Shown here one piece after another: positions 11,601 through 24,800 of a stretch of DNA of 64,000 nt. This DNA comes from Rhea pennata. Its lineage: Eukaryota > Chordata > Aves > Rheiformes > Rheidae. Both the position numbers and the translations under genes were made by a program. The number at the start of each line of letters is the position of its first letter. The stretch's first letter is position 1. The stretch spans positions 1,700,611 through 1,764,610 of the forward strand of contig NC_084687.1 in assembly GCF_028389875.1 (NCBI RefSeq). The letters are read 5' to 3'. The notes under the pieces were generated by a model. The model was not told the DNA's origin and searched no databases. It worked only from the letters and a program-made list of their open reading frames with translations.

Positions 11601-13168
11601 CCATCCTGCAAGGACTCTTGGCCCTGCGAGGTGGAAGCAGGGAGGAACTGGGAGCTGATCCTGGCCCCGGGACCCTTAGCCGGTGAGTGGTGGCCAAAGG
11701 GGTGATTTGGCTGGGAATTTGTGCTGGCCTCCCTGGCTCCTGCCTGGGCTCATGTGGGTGCAAGGCATCTCTCGCAGGTGCTTAGAGGCAAGCGTGCACA
11801 TTAGGCGTTCGGGTGTTTAAAAAGACCCTGCGGCAAGGCAGGGCGCTGAGGACTTGGAAGCATGATGAAATTAGCTCACAGCCAGTCGGGGAGCTAATCA
11901 AATGAGTTTTTACAGGAACTGTGTAATTCTCAGGCTGGCTAACCCAGCTCCCGATTACTCATCTCCCGGGCAAGGGCTCACAGTTGCGCCTGCCCTCTGG
12001 TGCAGACGGGTGAACCCGAGCACGTCGTTATTTTTAATTAGCTAAGCTGCTGGGTGCCGGCAGCGACCACCTGCTGCGAGATGGCAGAGATGAGCTTGTC
12101 CCGAAGGCGACGGCGGGGAAGGTGAGCAGGGCTGCCTGGGCAGGATGGTGGTGGCCCATGGTGCAGGACTGGGTGGCCTGCTGGCCCTGGTCCTTGGGCA
12201 CTGGTCTGGGTGGTCAGCTGTGCTTTCCTGCTGCTGTAAAATGGTGAGAAACACTTTGCCTGACCTCGAGGATTTGGTCCGCGCTGAGCTCTGGCAGCTG
12301 CCTTGTTAGCCCGAGCAGCAGCCACTTGTGCAGAGTTGCAAGATCTGAGCTCACGTACTGACATTTCTGCTTTTCCGCTTGGGATTTCAAGGTTTGGAAA
12401 TAACGTTACAGGTGAGAGTGCAAGCACGATAAGGAGAGCGGGTCCATCGTGGCAGGGTCTTCACACAGGCTCTGAGCAGGGAGGATGGATGCGCTTTGTC
12501 CCTGGGTTTCTGCTGCCTTCCTGCCCTGCAATCAGGGGACGTATCCTGATCTGCTAGGTCATCTCCTTAAACAGTTCTGGTGTTGGTCTCCAGTAGCCCT
12601 GTCTGCCACGGGTGGCTGCAGGCAGGGCTACAAGGTTGCCCTTAATTTCTTTGATGTTTTTCTGCCTCTGGTCTGTGTGCGCCCCCTGGGCTGCTTGCCA
12701 TGGGGCAACTGTGCCATGGGGCCAATGGGGTTTGCTTGTATTTGGGTTGGGGGCTAGGAAAACACGCTATACTTTTTCAGCGTGAAATATCTCAGCATCT
12801 CCCATTTCGCGATGCTACTTAGCGCTACCAGAGCAGCAGCCTCACTCCATTAAACGCACTCAATTAGCCTGTTGGCTGCTGTTTTCCAGCCCTGATACAA
12901 ATATCCTTCCTGGAAAGCCCCTCAAGAAGCAGTAGGATTGCAGGAGTTGGAAACATCCCTCTCCTTTAGGAGCGTAAATCAGGAGAGGAGCATGGGCAGC
13001 AGCGGGTTACGTGGGTGAAAGCGCTGCCTGAGCTGGTAGCTGCCCAGGCGCCAGGCCAGCGCCTCGGTGGGGTGGAGGATCTGATCTGGTGACACTAATG
13101 CAGTGTCCTGCTTTGTCCCCCAGCTGGATTATTACCTGGGGGGGGGAACTTCTTGGGGAGGAACTTGG

Positions 13169-13228
13169 GGAGGTTGGACTAGATGATCTCCAGAGGTCCC
13201 TTCCAACCTTACTGATTCTATGATTCTC
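13169..13228 (+). mobile_element. CR1 LINE 3' end
   Basis: The segment AGGTTGGACTAGATGATCTC, then CAGAGGTCCCTTCCAACC and ATTCTATGATTCT, is the well-known 3' terminal sequence of avian CR1 retroposons, in plus orientation. Only the 5'-truncated tail is visible; no reverse transcriptase remains. The G-rich segment just before it (13138-13168) may belong to the same insertion. Confidence 0.9.
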
Positions 13229-16200
13229 CTCTTGTGGGTTTTTTATGGCATGAAAACAATCCTCAGGAGCAGATAGCTCCGCTGAGGATGATAGAGGCTG
13301 GGCACCATCAGCACTGGAGGGCTTTGCTTGCCAAAGGGCTGGAATAAACTTTCCGTGTTGTTGGCCACTATTTTGGGGTGTGGCACTGCTTCTCATGCCT
13401 GAGCAAGGGGACCCCACAGAGCTGGTGCAGGTTTGGAGCCCCCAGGACTCCTGCAGGTCCCCCACTGTGCCACAGATCCCAAATCAACAGGGTCTTGGCT
13501 GCCCTTGCTGGTGAAGGAGATGCTCCATGTCTGTCTGTTCCTTGCTGCAGACCATCCCCGTTGTCCCAGGAGGACCAATGAACTGGCTCTGCTGGTGCTG
13601 GCGAAGCTGCAGGTGGCTCGAGCCAACCGTGGGATCCTAGTGAATGGAAGTTGCGGACTTATTTGGTGAGGAAGGCTTTTAAAAATACAAGGATAGAAAC
13701 GCTCACGGTCTCTGGGGCACTGTGCCGGCCGCTGACCAGGCGCTGCAGAGCTGTCTCTTTTGGTGCAGCCACTACCCCTGCACACTGGAGCTGCCAATGA
13801 CCTTTGAAGGGCTGGGATCTCAGGGTGCTGGTGGAGGGTTCCCAGACTCTATGTGGTCTCCTAGCACCTTTCCTGGGTTTCATAGCTGCGTGCGAGGAGA
13901 AACTGGAAATTTGGCACCAGGGAGTAATACTGCCTGTGCCTGTTCTTTGGGTCTGCTAAGGCTGGGTTGGTCTTGGGCCTGGGGTAGTCTTGGGAGCAGA
14001 GCCTGAATTTGGGCCTGCTGCCTGGGTTTCAGTTGATTGTCAGACTACCTGCTTCCAGCAGCATCCAAGGTGGCTGACCCATGTTCTCCTGGTGTGCAAA
14101 TGGGTCTATGAATGGGGCTGGCCCTGGGGTGGTGGGAGCAGATGCTCCTTGTCTCCAAGGAGGGTCCTTCCAGCCCCAGGTAGGTTCTCTTAAGATGAGG
14201 TTTGTAATTATGGTTTCCTCCACAGCTGGAAACTTGGAAAGGTTTGGAAGAGGCCAAAAATTCTCTGTTAATTAAATGACCATTAGAAGCCAAGTCATGT
14301 TTTCCCTTAATTAGACTCTGTTCCCCATTAGGAGCAAAGTCATACAAATGGGTTCAGAAAGCAGAGTGTATCTGTGTAAACACCACAGCCTGAATAATTA
14401 AACCTTCTCTGTCTCTCTGAGCCTAATGGAGTTTGTCCCTGCAGAGGGTCGGCTACAGGCTCCAGCCCAGGAGATGCTGGCAGCTGGTGGGAGAAAGGAC
14501 TTGCACGGGGATATGTAGCAACAAGAGGCAGAGATTTGTCCTGCTTTTAAAGGGAAGAGGAGAATGGATCACTGAATAATGATGGAAGATGGCTGTTGGA
14601 TCTCAGGCAAGAGAGTGGCTTGCAGGTGATATCTTCGATGTTTCTGTCATTGCAACGCCTTGTGAGTGCGGTTAGCAACTGAGATCCAGGGGAACAAGAG
14701 TGTTTGGCATCTGATCCGATGTCCCCAGGAAGGCTATGTCTCCCCAGATACATGGCAGCTCTCCATACTCTGCAGCTCCTGTGCTTTGCAGGGAGAGAGA
14801 CCATGGTCATCCTCATCTGAAGCAGGATCACGCTGTTGTAGTCATCTCGCTGGTGTTGTGAGATGCTCAGATCAAACCCATCTGAGCAGGGTGAAAGGTG
14901 CTCGCTGGGGGCATGTCTGTTTGTACTTCCAACCAATGCTGCCACTAGCTTGCGATTGGTGCGATTGTCCTAAACATCACTGGCGGTTATGTGGTCATGA
15001 GTCCTCCAGCTCCTTCCTAGCACATGGTTGTATGTTAAGCCATGGATGACAGGATCCTAGGCTGTGGCTTGTGAATTTGCTGTAATCCAAAATGCTGGAC
15101 CAGTGTGTCTACCCGTTGACATGCATTGTTTGACACTAGATGTGCAGCTCCCAAGCAGGGTGAGAGCTCTCATGGTATCTTTATGCTTGTGCAAAAGGCC
15201 AGAGAGGTGCCTAGGTGTCATGCCAGTGGGGCTTTGGGTCTGCCTGAGATGGTCTGAGCTTGGTCTTCAGGTCTGGCTCTTGACTTGTGATAACTGCAAA
15301 GCACTCCATATGTCTGGGAGTTAAATGGCCTGGTGGTGTCAAAATCTGGCTCTAGGTGCTGCCAAATACCTCGCCTCTACCTAAAACTCTCTGTCTGCCC
15401 CTAGCACACGCACAGGGAGTGTGGTAGCTCTGTATGTCCCAGGGTGCATGGGCTCTATCTCCAAAATGGGCCACAAGGGATGTCTCCTCTGCCACCCATC
15501 AACCCCAGCAGGGTGAATCCTCCTCACCATGCTGTGCTTGCTGAATTGTCCTCCCTGCTCACAATCAAATCTCTGAATTAACTGACTGATGACTACTTGG
15601 AAATTTCATTAGCAGACTCTTCAAATCACAAATACTGGTGCCGGACAGCGCAGATTTTTGCCATTGGTTTCCTAATTTGAAATTTCTGGAGTGCTGGAGG
15701 GTTGCCCAGGTCTCCTGGGACCACCTCTGGTCCCCATGAGGATGATTGATAGCCTGTTGGCCCAGTGGGCAGTGCAGAGCTCAGGCTCTGGGTTTGCTAT
15801 CCCAGATGGAGGATAACTCATTGCTGCAAGCCCACATTCAGAGCAGCCGTTCGTTATCTAATGATCTCCCTTAGGTTCAGGGTGATGTGGACAGCTCTGT
15901 CTCTCCAGCCCCCAAGGGCAGCAATGGCTGATGCAGCGACAGCCTCTGGGTGCAAAGGCAGGATGGACTTTCCTGTGTTTGAAGAGCAAAGATAAGGCAC
16001 CAGCCTACCTGGGCTGTCCAAAATGCGACCTGAATGTGATTAATTGCTGCATCATTGCCCTCCTCTATCCAGTTTCCAAAACGTGCCGTCACTAATTACT
16101 GTCTGAACTTCATTAATCTTAATTTTTTTTCAGAATTGCTGTTTTCTGCCCTTCTCCTTAGCTCTGCGGAGGTGAGGGTGGAGGAGGGGGGGAACCTTCC

Positions 16201-17937
16201 AGTTACGCAGCAGCAGGAATCGCCTTCCCTCCCCTGCTGGCAGGGAAGGAGAGGTTTAGGATGCACAACCAGCCTGATCCGCCCCCGCGCTGCCTTGCTG
16301 CGAAGAAGTGGGTATTTTCCAGCAGCTGCGTTTGGTCACCTGCAGAGAGCCAGCCTGGTGCTGAGCAGATGCTCTGCGGAGCCGCAGCCCCGGTGTGACC
16401 TAGTCCCCCAAGACCTCCCGGCCACCTTATAGCTCCTCAAAACCTCCCTGTATCCCCATGGATAGGGAGCACTGAGCCTGCTTGGGTACCCCTCTGGGTA
16501 GAGGCTTCCTGCATCCAGGCCAGATCCTTCCTCGTGTCCCCGCATCCCTCCCTCACTCCGCACCTTCGTGCTCTGTCTCGGCTGATGCTGGGCAGGATTG
16601 CACCCTGCGGCTCTGTGTCTGCGCTGTGTTGCAGCGAGCAGAGCAGGGGTGCATACTCAGAGAGGCCCTGGTGGGGGGGTCCTAAGGACCCTAGGTGTCA
16701 TCTAAAGGGGGTATTAAATAGCTATTTATTTAAAAATATAGCTCATCACCATCACCTTGGGGTGCTGGTAATATCCCAGAGCCCTGTTCTTGTTTGCCAG
16801 GGCTGCTGGAGGCTCTCTGCGGTGGAGCCTTTTGCTGCGAGCCCAGGAGGGATGCTCAGCTCGGGAAAGCCCAGGGGTGCATGTGGGGTTTTCCTTGGCC
16901 AAAACAGCTTTTGAGGTGCTGGGAATAGCCTGGTTTTGTGCCACAGGGGGTGAGAAGGAACGGTGCAGGCTGGCTTGCAGCCGGCTGCAGAGCTCGACGC
17001 AAATGAGCCCGCTCCAAAAGCGGGATTTCCATCCCGGCACCGCAGCAGGCGCCCAGCAGCTCCTCGAGCAGTTCTCGTAAACAAAATCCATCACAGCCTG
17101 TCGGTGGGTGACGTGCACCATAGCTGCTACCCTGTGTTTTTAATTAAGCCAGCTGCAAGGGCCAGCTTGGCTACGGTGCTGGGGAAATTAGAGAACGGGG
17201 CTCATCACTTTGGAGCACAGTTGAGCCAGAGCCAGGTTCCCGGGGCGGTGCAATTCGATGGAAGGGTGCAGGAGTCGAACTGGTTACGCCAGCAAAGTAC
17301 CAAAGCTCTGTCAGGGCTGATTTTAGGCTGAGTCCGACTTTCACCTGACTTAAGACCTCTATAGCAAGTGTTTGGTGGGTACCGCTGCCCTCCAGGCTGT
17401 GGCAAGGATTTGGGGCGTTGCTGCTCTCGCTTGGGGCGTTGCAACCTCTGGAGCGCCGTTCCCAAGGGAGGCAGGGAACGGCAGGAGCCACTACCTATCC
17501 TGCGGGTGAATCGGAAACCTCGTTAATCTATCACCTTCTCCTCAAATCCCCGCCGTAACGTGTTCAAGGTCACGGGGACACCGACGCTTCGTCTTGTAGC
17601 CCTGCAGGCTGCTCTGCAGAACCGCCTCTCCCCTCCGCGGTGCTGGATGGTGCTGAGCACTGCGCGCGCTCAGCCGGCGGGAGCGCTTGCGGCAAGCTGT
17701 TGGCCCGAGCTCATCCTGCTCTGTGGGAGGCGCGCGCCAAAGAGCGGGATCGGTGTCCCAGGCGGCCCTGGGAGAACGTGGGCTGTTTCCCGCAGAGCTC
17801 AGGGCTGAGAACGGCAGAAGTCGGTGCAGTGGGGTGACGCAGGACCCGCTGGCCTGAGGAGGCAGTCTGCAGCACCGGCTTGTTTGCCCGTTGTTTATCT
17901 TGCTCACATGGTGGCAATGCAGCATGGGGTGTGTGTA

Positions 17938-17967
17938 CATATATATGTATATATATATGTATATATT
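17938..17967. repeat. (AT)n/(GTATAT)n microsatellite
   Basis: TATATATGTATATATATATG-type sequence at the start of an AT-rich island (17930-18060) within otherwise GC-rich intron 1. Confidence 0.85.
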
Positions 17968-19790
17968 TGTAAAATATACGCATACACAACTAGATAGCCA
18001 TATTTATTTTTATATGGCTATTTTATAACCATATTTATTTATTTACGCCTTTGAGATATTTGTCTTTCTTGGCACAGAAGAATGGTAGGGGAATAGTGGA
18101 TAGGTAGCTCCAGATAGTCAGCTTTTTTGCAAAACACACCATTTCACAAAAAAAAATACAAACTGTCAAGATGTATGGAATAATGGCAAGTCCTCTTGAG
18201 CGATGAACCTCTTGGAGGATGGTGGGACATCTAGATCATCTGAAAAATGGTTTCTCTTATGAGCGGGGTTGCATGTACCAACGCTGCAGGACGTGCTAGG
18301 TGTTAGGCTTCCTTCTCGCTTCAAGCTGTGTCATCTCCTTCCAAACACAGGGACAATCTCCAAAACCTTTGCAGCATCGAAATGCCCCCCCCATCCTTGC
18401 AGCTCCAGCCCCGATGCTGCTGACCATTTCTATAGGAAGTGAGTGATATTATCACAAAACCAGCGGTAATCCTTTTTCCCAGGCAAAAACGCCTACAGTT
18501 CCTGGGGCTGGGCAAAGCATCCTGGCTATGTTTGAGGGGTCAGATGTCGAGCCGCTTGTGTCCCTAGCTTGGTGCTGGCGGGGGACTTTGTCCCTCTGGA
18601 GAGACTGCGGGGTGGTGGATGTGGTTGACCCCTGCATCAGTCTAGGAAAAACCTTGGGTTGTCCTTGCAGGGCTTTTCCGCGTGGACTGCAGGAAGCCAC
18701 AGGTGGTGTGTGGGTCCTCTTGCCTTCAATACCATGGTGCTCCTGCTCTCCTGGGTCAACCACCTTCTGCAGGCACCAAAGCAAGCTATGGAGGCAAAGC
18801 TCTGGGCAGGAGGGAGTGGAAAGTGCGTTAACCCAGGTGACCAGAAGCTTTTGGGTGCTGGTGGGCAGAGGTGGGTGCCAGCACAGGGAGAGGAGCCCCA
18901 TGGGTCTGGGCAGCCTGGCTGACAGCAGCACTGGGCACTAAGGAGCAGTTGGAGATGGCCAGCCAGGTCTGTGGCTGCTACTGCTGGGGGGGGGGGGCTG
19001 ATCCCTGCATGCTGGCCCCTTCTCAAACCTCCTGCTGCAACTTTTGAAGGGAAAAGAAAAAAGATTTCCAAAAGAGAGGAATAAAGAAAGAACAACAAAA
19101 AAAGCCCTACCAGCACTGCATTGCAGTGCCTGCGAGAGTGCCCACTGCCAGCTCGAGCTGCTCCAGTGGCTTCACATGGGCCAGAATGAGCCCCGTGGTG
19201 GCCTTTCCTGGCACAGAGGAAAAGGTGGCCCGGGGGACACCAAGGAGGGAGGCGGCAGCAGGTGCTTCTTGGTGGTGGCTGATGACAAAGCAAAGGATGT
19301 CCCTCCTTGCATGGCTGCAGGGGGCCCTAGGTGAGGGTCTCCTGCTGTTGCCTCTGTGGAGCCACTTCTGAAGGGTGCCGGGTGATGAGGATTGCCCTTC
19401 TGGTCTTCAAGCTCTGGAGGAACCTGCTGCTCTGGGTGGTGGGAGCGGCTTTGCACCAGCATCAGGGCTTGAGCTTCACCACCACAACTGGCAAGGGGGC
19501 GTAGCCAAGGTCCCCTGGCGCATTGGTGGCAGAGGCAGGATGAGGGTCCTGCCAGCACATGGCATTTCCTAAAATGCCGACAGGGTCATTAAGCGCTAAT
19601 CAGCTCCTCCGTTATCCATGGAGGCAATGTGACAAGCAACGTGGGAGACAGTAGTCCCCATTTGGGGCAATTTGTGGGCCTGAGATTGGTTCTCCTTCCC
19701 CTTCTGAGCAAAAGCCAGCTTCTACCCAAGGTCACAAGGCTTGGATTGCTGCTAAAAGTCCTTGCTTTTCCTCGAGCTCCTCCCTTGTAA

Positions 19791-19799
19791 CCCCCCCCC

Positions 19800-19833
<34 letters not shown>
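19791..19833. repeat. C10-A33 homopolymer junction
   Basis: Ten C residues followed by 33 A residues. No upstream retroposon body and no flanking target-site duplication were recognised, so it is treated as simple sequence and not as a retroposon tail. Confidence 0.9.
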
Positions 19834-19834
<1 letters not shown>

Positions 19835-20839
19835 AGACCTGGGAGGACTCCAGGGCTCTGAACCCCTTTTCCTGGAAATCTTCCCCAAATCAACCCATCA
19901 AAGTTTAAGAAGGAATAAATTATGGCCATGACAGCATGTCCCTTGCGTGGCACAGGCAGGTCGTGGAGCAGACAACGGCTCATTGCTCCTCTGCTCCCTC
20001 CAGCTTGTCTCCTCCCTTGAGCTCCTCAAGCTTTGATGGGGCTGTCTGGAATTATCCAGTCTGAAATGGACCAAAGGAGGAATTTGGGGAATTTTCACAT
20101 TGGACATCAGCAAAGGGTGGGATGCCCCATGGAGGGCTATTGGCTCTGCCGCTGCCCTGGGGCATGACCACGCCAGCAGCCTTGCTGCAGCACGTGTGCT
20201 GGGGAGCTTCCTCGAACATCTAGAAAAACCTTCTGGAGAGGATGCAGCAATGAGTTGTGAAGCTTTAAAAATGGGGTGGGGAAGTGGTGGAGATGCTCTT
20301 AAGAGATGTTTTGAGTATTGTGTCTTCTGCTCTGGCTTAAAGAAGTTGGTATTTAGAAGCAGCAATTGGGGAAAGGAAGTTTTCTTAACACCAAAAATGC
20401 TCAAAGCTGAAATCTCCAGGTGCCCCAGGAGAAATCTTCCAGGTGTCCTCAACGGTGTGGGGGGCTTCACAAGCATGGACAGTATCTGCACTGCTGTCCC
20501 CACTGCAATGCCCTCCCTGCCCCACGCGCTTCCCCTCCTGCCCCATGTGCCATCCTACAGCCCTACACCCTATAGCCATCCCTGCCCTCCAGGAGCACCC
20601 ACGACCCCAAACTGACGTCCAACTCGCACATCCCCGTGCTGGCGCAGATGCCTCTTCATGCTGCCAGCCCTGCTGGGAACCGAGGACTCCCCCTGGCACT
20701 GGCTGCGATGTCGCGGCCTCCTGGACCTGCCAGGCTCACCACGAGCACCTCGCCCAGCGTCTGCTGCATTTAAGCGGGCAGCAGCAGCACACAGGTGCCC
20801 ATTGGAGGACGCTCGCCTGCAGGTGCAGGTGCCCTCGTG

Positions 20840-21060
20840 CACACATATAAAAGCACATGCAAATGCACACGCAGCCGTGCAAGTGCTTGCACACACATGA
20901 GCTGATGTGAATGCACGTGCACATGTGTGCGTGAGTGCGTGCAGAGCCACTTGTGCGCTGCGTGCACACGCGAGCAGGGGCACTAGCACCTAGTGCTCCG
21001 GCACATCCCGGAGCACCTGCATGCGTAGATGCACACGCATGTGAGCACATGTGCAACCCC
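20840..21060. repeat. Imperfect CA/TG-rich low-complexity sequence
   Basis: Dispersed CACACA, GCACATGCA, GTGTGCGTG and similar alternating purine-pyrimidine motifs over about 220 bp. The sequence is degenerate, not a pure microsatellite. It generates Cys/His-rich open frames on both strands that are not supported as genes. Confidence 0.7.
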
Positions 21061-21303
21061 AACCGTGTGCCATGTTGCTGGTGCTCAGCACCCCCATGCC
21101 CCTCCGTGTGCGGCTCCGTCCGTGGGTGCCGGGGCTGGTGGGCAGCCGAGGCAGCGGCTGCGGGGTTTTCCCGGCGTTTGCAGCAGGATGCGCGAGGCGT
21201 TGCGATCGGAGGGGAGCGCCAGAGCAGAGGCGTGCGGGGTTCCTCGCGCTGCAGCCTGCTGCATCGCGGCAGCACCGGAGCTGCTAAGGGGAGCCGGAGG
21301 CGA

Positions 21304-21875
21304 GTGCTAGGCTGGGTGCCCCCGGTGCAAGGAAGGGTGCTGAAGGGGAGGTGCAGGCGGATCAGGTGGGTGTCCCCGGTGCAAGGGAGGGTGCTGGAGG
21401 GGGTGTGCAGGCAGATCAAGTGGGTGACCCAGTGCAAGGGAGGGTGCTGGAGGGGGTGTGCAGGTGGGTCAGGTGGGTGCCCTGGATGTAAGGCATGGTG
21501 CGGGAGGGGGTGTGCAGGCGGGTCAGGTGGGTGACCCAGTGCAAGGCAGGGTGCTGAAGGGGAGGTGCAGGCAGATCAGGTGCATGTTCCCGGTGCAAGG
21601 CAGGGTGCGTGGGAGGGGGTGTGCAGACAACTGAGCTCAGTGCCCCTGGTGCAATGGAGGGTACTGGAGGAGGTGTGCAGGCAGGTCAGGTGGATGTCTC
21701 TAGTGCAAGGGTGGGTGCTGGGGGTGGCAGGCAGGCAGGGCAGGTGGGTGCCCTCAGTGCAAGGGAGGGTGCTGGAGGGGTTGTGCAGATGGGTAGGGTG
21801 GGTGCCCTGTGTGTGTGGGAGGGTGCTGGAGGGGGTGTGCAGGTGGCTCAGCTGGGTGCCTGTGTGCTGGGCACT
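21304..21875. repeat. 54-bp minisatellite, about 10-11 units
   Basis: Successive units begin GTGCTGGAGG or GTGCTGAAGG, continue GGGTGTGCAGGCGGATCAGG, then TGGGTGCCC and end GTGCAAGGGAGG. The first clear unit starts at 21337 and is 54 bp; later units vary by a few bases. Because 54 is a multiple of three, all frames stay open across several units and produce repetitive Gly/Cys/Arg-rich peptides. No coding signals flank the array. Confidence 0.88.
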
Positions 21876-24800
21876 GCCTACTCTTCAGGGAAAGTTGGGG
21901 TGCAGAGTGGGTGGCACAGGGAGTGGGACAGCTGCGACAGGCTGGCACAGATCTCCTTCTAGGATGGTGCTGGTCCAGATGGGCACTGCTCTGGGGACCC
22001 TGCATACCCCACTTGTGCCTCTGCCCTGGGGCAGAAGCTCTGTTCCAGATGTCGGGCTGTCTTCAGGCAGATAGGGTGGCCGCTCATGACCTTGCCCAGA
22101 AAGCCCTTTCCTGCTGGGGCCGGGAGATGTGGTAGAGCAAAACCCTTCCAAGGGCAGAAGGATGACCAAGACTCCAAGGCCCTACCTTGATTTCATTTCT
22201 CCTCCCTGCTGTGCACCCATGGGTGCTTGCAGGGTGTCCAGGTCACTGCTGTGGGTGTGGGGAGCTGTGAAGCCCTGCTCTGGTGGCCTCTCACAGAGAA
22301 AACAGCACAAACTGGTTCTTGCCTGCCTGCAGCAAAACCTCAGCGGATTTGTGGTGGATGATCACTTGGGTCCCATCACAATGCTGAGACCCACTGGAGC
22401 CAAACGCTGGCTTGGTGCCATGATACGTCTGCCTGGCCCCGCTCGGCTTGGCGCAACCATCGCCCTGACGCGGCTCCTGCTTTGCTGCGGGGGTGCTGCG
22501 CCGGCTCCCCGGGGACGGCTCGTGCTGGCCGATGGCTTGGGGGTTGAGAGATGCACATCACTGCAGCACGTCTCTCTATAAGTCTTGCTGTGGAGATTAA
22601 AAAAGCACTTTTCAGGGGGAAGCCAGTGTCTCATAGCTGTGCTGTGTATTTGCCACACTGGCAACACGATCTGTGCAAAGTCAGCAAAAAGGACGCAGCC
22701 TTTTCTGTCCCCATCCGCAGGAGACTGTGTGACTCAAGGTCAAAATCAGAGCTGGCCGCGAGCTGGCTCTGTGGTTCCTGGTGCTCCCATGGCTTCACAG
22801 CTGCTTTTCTCCAGCTGGACCCCCTTCGTCCTCCTCGTTGCCTTGTGCATCAGCTGAAGGAAGCTCCTCGAGCTCCCTGGTCGGGCTCACTGCATGAAAA
22901 AGGATGTGGAGGGGAGAAGGACATCTCATGCAGTGAGGCCAGGGCTCGGTGATCTGCAGCATGTTGCGCTGATGAATTTCTTAGCATCCGCTGCTGTTTA
23001 TCACCAGGCCACAGCCTCATCTGATTTTCCTGACCACAACAGATGGGTGCCCAGTTGCCAGTCCAGCTCCTTAGCGAGGCTGCCTGCCAAAGATGTCTTC
23101 TCTCTCTTTCCCTCCTTCGACTGCATCTAAGCCCATGGAGTGAGAGGTGTTCCTCGTCCTTGCGATAGTGGCAAGGTGCTAAAGTCAAGGCCTGGCCATG
23201 TGCACTGGATTTTAATAGACTACTTTTCCCAGTAAGTCATGCAATTTTGGTACCCCCAGAGCAATGGCTAAAACCTTCCCTTGGAGAAGGACATTTCTCC
23301 CAGCCATGTGGGGCCACCAACCTGCAGGGCTCCAAAACCATCTGCCATGCCAGAATGCTCGTGGTGCATTTGCATGTCCTTGCTGGGGCCTGCCTGGGCA
23401 TCCTGGTTTGGCAAGAAAGCAGATGGCAGCTTAATACCACGTCTTTGCAGGCTCTTCCAGAGCCTCTCCAGATCTTGACCATGCTCCTCTCATTCTTCCT
23501 GGGACATCTTCCACCACCTCTTTGCTGCCCTCTAGGGCTGCGTGGGGCTTCCCTAAACCTGGCACAGGTCCTAGTGTCACTCAGCTGAATGCTTAGGTGG
23601 GTTTTGGTCCCTGTCAAGGGATTTTGGTTACCTCCTGGCTACCTCGTTTTGGAAACCATGCTCCCGCTGGCTCTGGGCAGCCATGTGGCTGGCATCAGCA
23701 GCCTTCCCGCTGCTATTGAGAGTGGGTGCACTGGGGCAAACACATCCCAGGCCCCCCAGGGAAAATCAGGAAAGGTCAGCCATGGTGAGTGACGTGGCCT
23801 GCTTTGGCCTCATGAGGTCACCAGCCTCCTTGCCGTGCCCAGTGCCTTCCCTCTGCGGTTTGGCGTTGGAGGCTACTGCGGTTTTCCTTTTTTTTCCTGT
23901 ACGGCAGCTCCTTGACCCAGGTCCAGCTGCTGTTCAGCCCTGCTGAGCCTTCCTCTTTTTGAAAACCCGGCTGATGACTGCAGAGCTCTTTCAAAGCATT
24001 ATTAAAACAAATCGAAAGCAATTTCATAGGCTGCCCTCTCCCTCTAAGGGGCTGTCTGCAGGCAATGTCACTGCGGGTCCTTGATGCGTTTGAAGAGCTC
24101 CAGCGTGTCCTTCACCACTCTGGTGCCAACAAAGTCCTTAAAGCAGGAAAAGGCTGGCTAGGCAGAGGGCCATTTATTTCACCTATATTAGCATTTGCAC
24201 AAAAATACAGGTCAGGTCGTTAAGGGAGTGTTGCAAAACCCTTCCTCTTCTGCATTAAACTGGACTTGGTCCAGGTTGCTAAACACAGCTATTTTCTTCC
24301 TGCTCGCCTGACTGCATGTTTTCTCTGGCAGCTTTGCTTTCGTTTGGCAAGGCGCAGAGATACAAAGGGAAGGCAATTGCTTTGCTCCTCCTGCAGCAAG
24401 AAATCCTCCAATTGCTCTGGGGTAAAACCCTCGAGCAGGAGTATGGGGCAGCCAAGCTTCCAGCAAAATGGCGACAAGTCCGGGGCTGTGATTGCACAAC
24501 CGCAAACTTTCGTGGGATGACTTTGTATGATGAGAAGTGGTGGCAAATCTGCAGCGGGGCTGTGCAGGGCTGCTGCGACGGTGAAGTGGAGACGGCGTCC
24601 TGTCCCCATCAGCTTGAAATGAAAGGTGCATTGCCGACTGCTTGCAAAACTTTGCAGAGCCTCCTTAGTCCTTTGCATTAAACAACCCATAGCAGCTCGC
24701 AGAAGGCAACGGGCCTGATTTATGCTTCTGACTGTTCCCTGACTTCCAAGGAGATTAGAAGCGCTGTTGGCCGTATCGCTCGCCCTTGCGTTTCCTGGAG

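Noticed and set aside
19791-19833. Poly(A) tail of a processed retrocopy
   Set aside because: No gene-like sequence precedes the A run (it is preceded by C10), and no target-site duplication was seen.
20935-21534. Cys/Gly-rich 199-codon plus frame
   Set aside because: It runs through CA-rich sequence and the 54-bp minisatellite; the repetitive peptide mirrors the DNA repeat.
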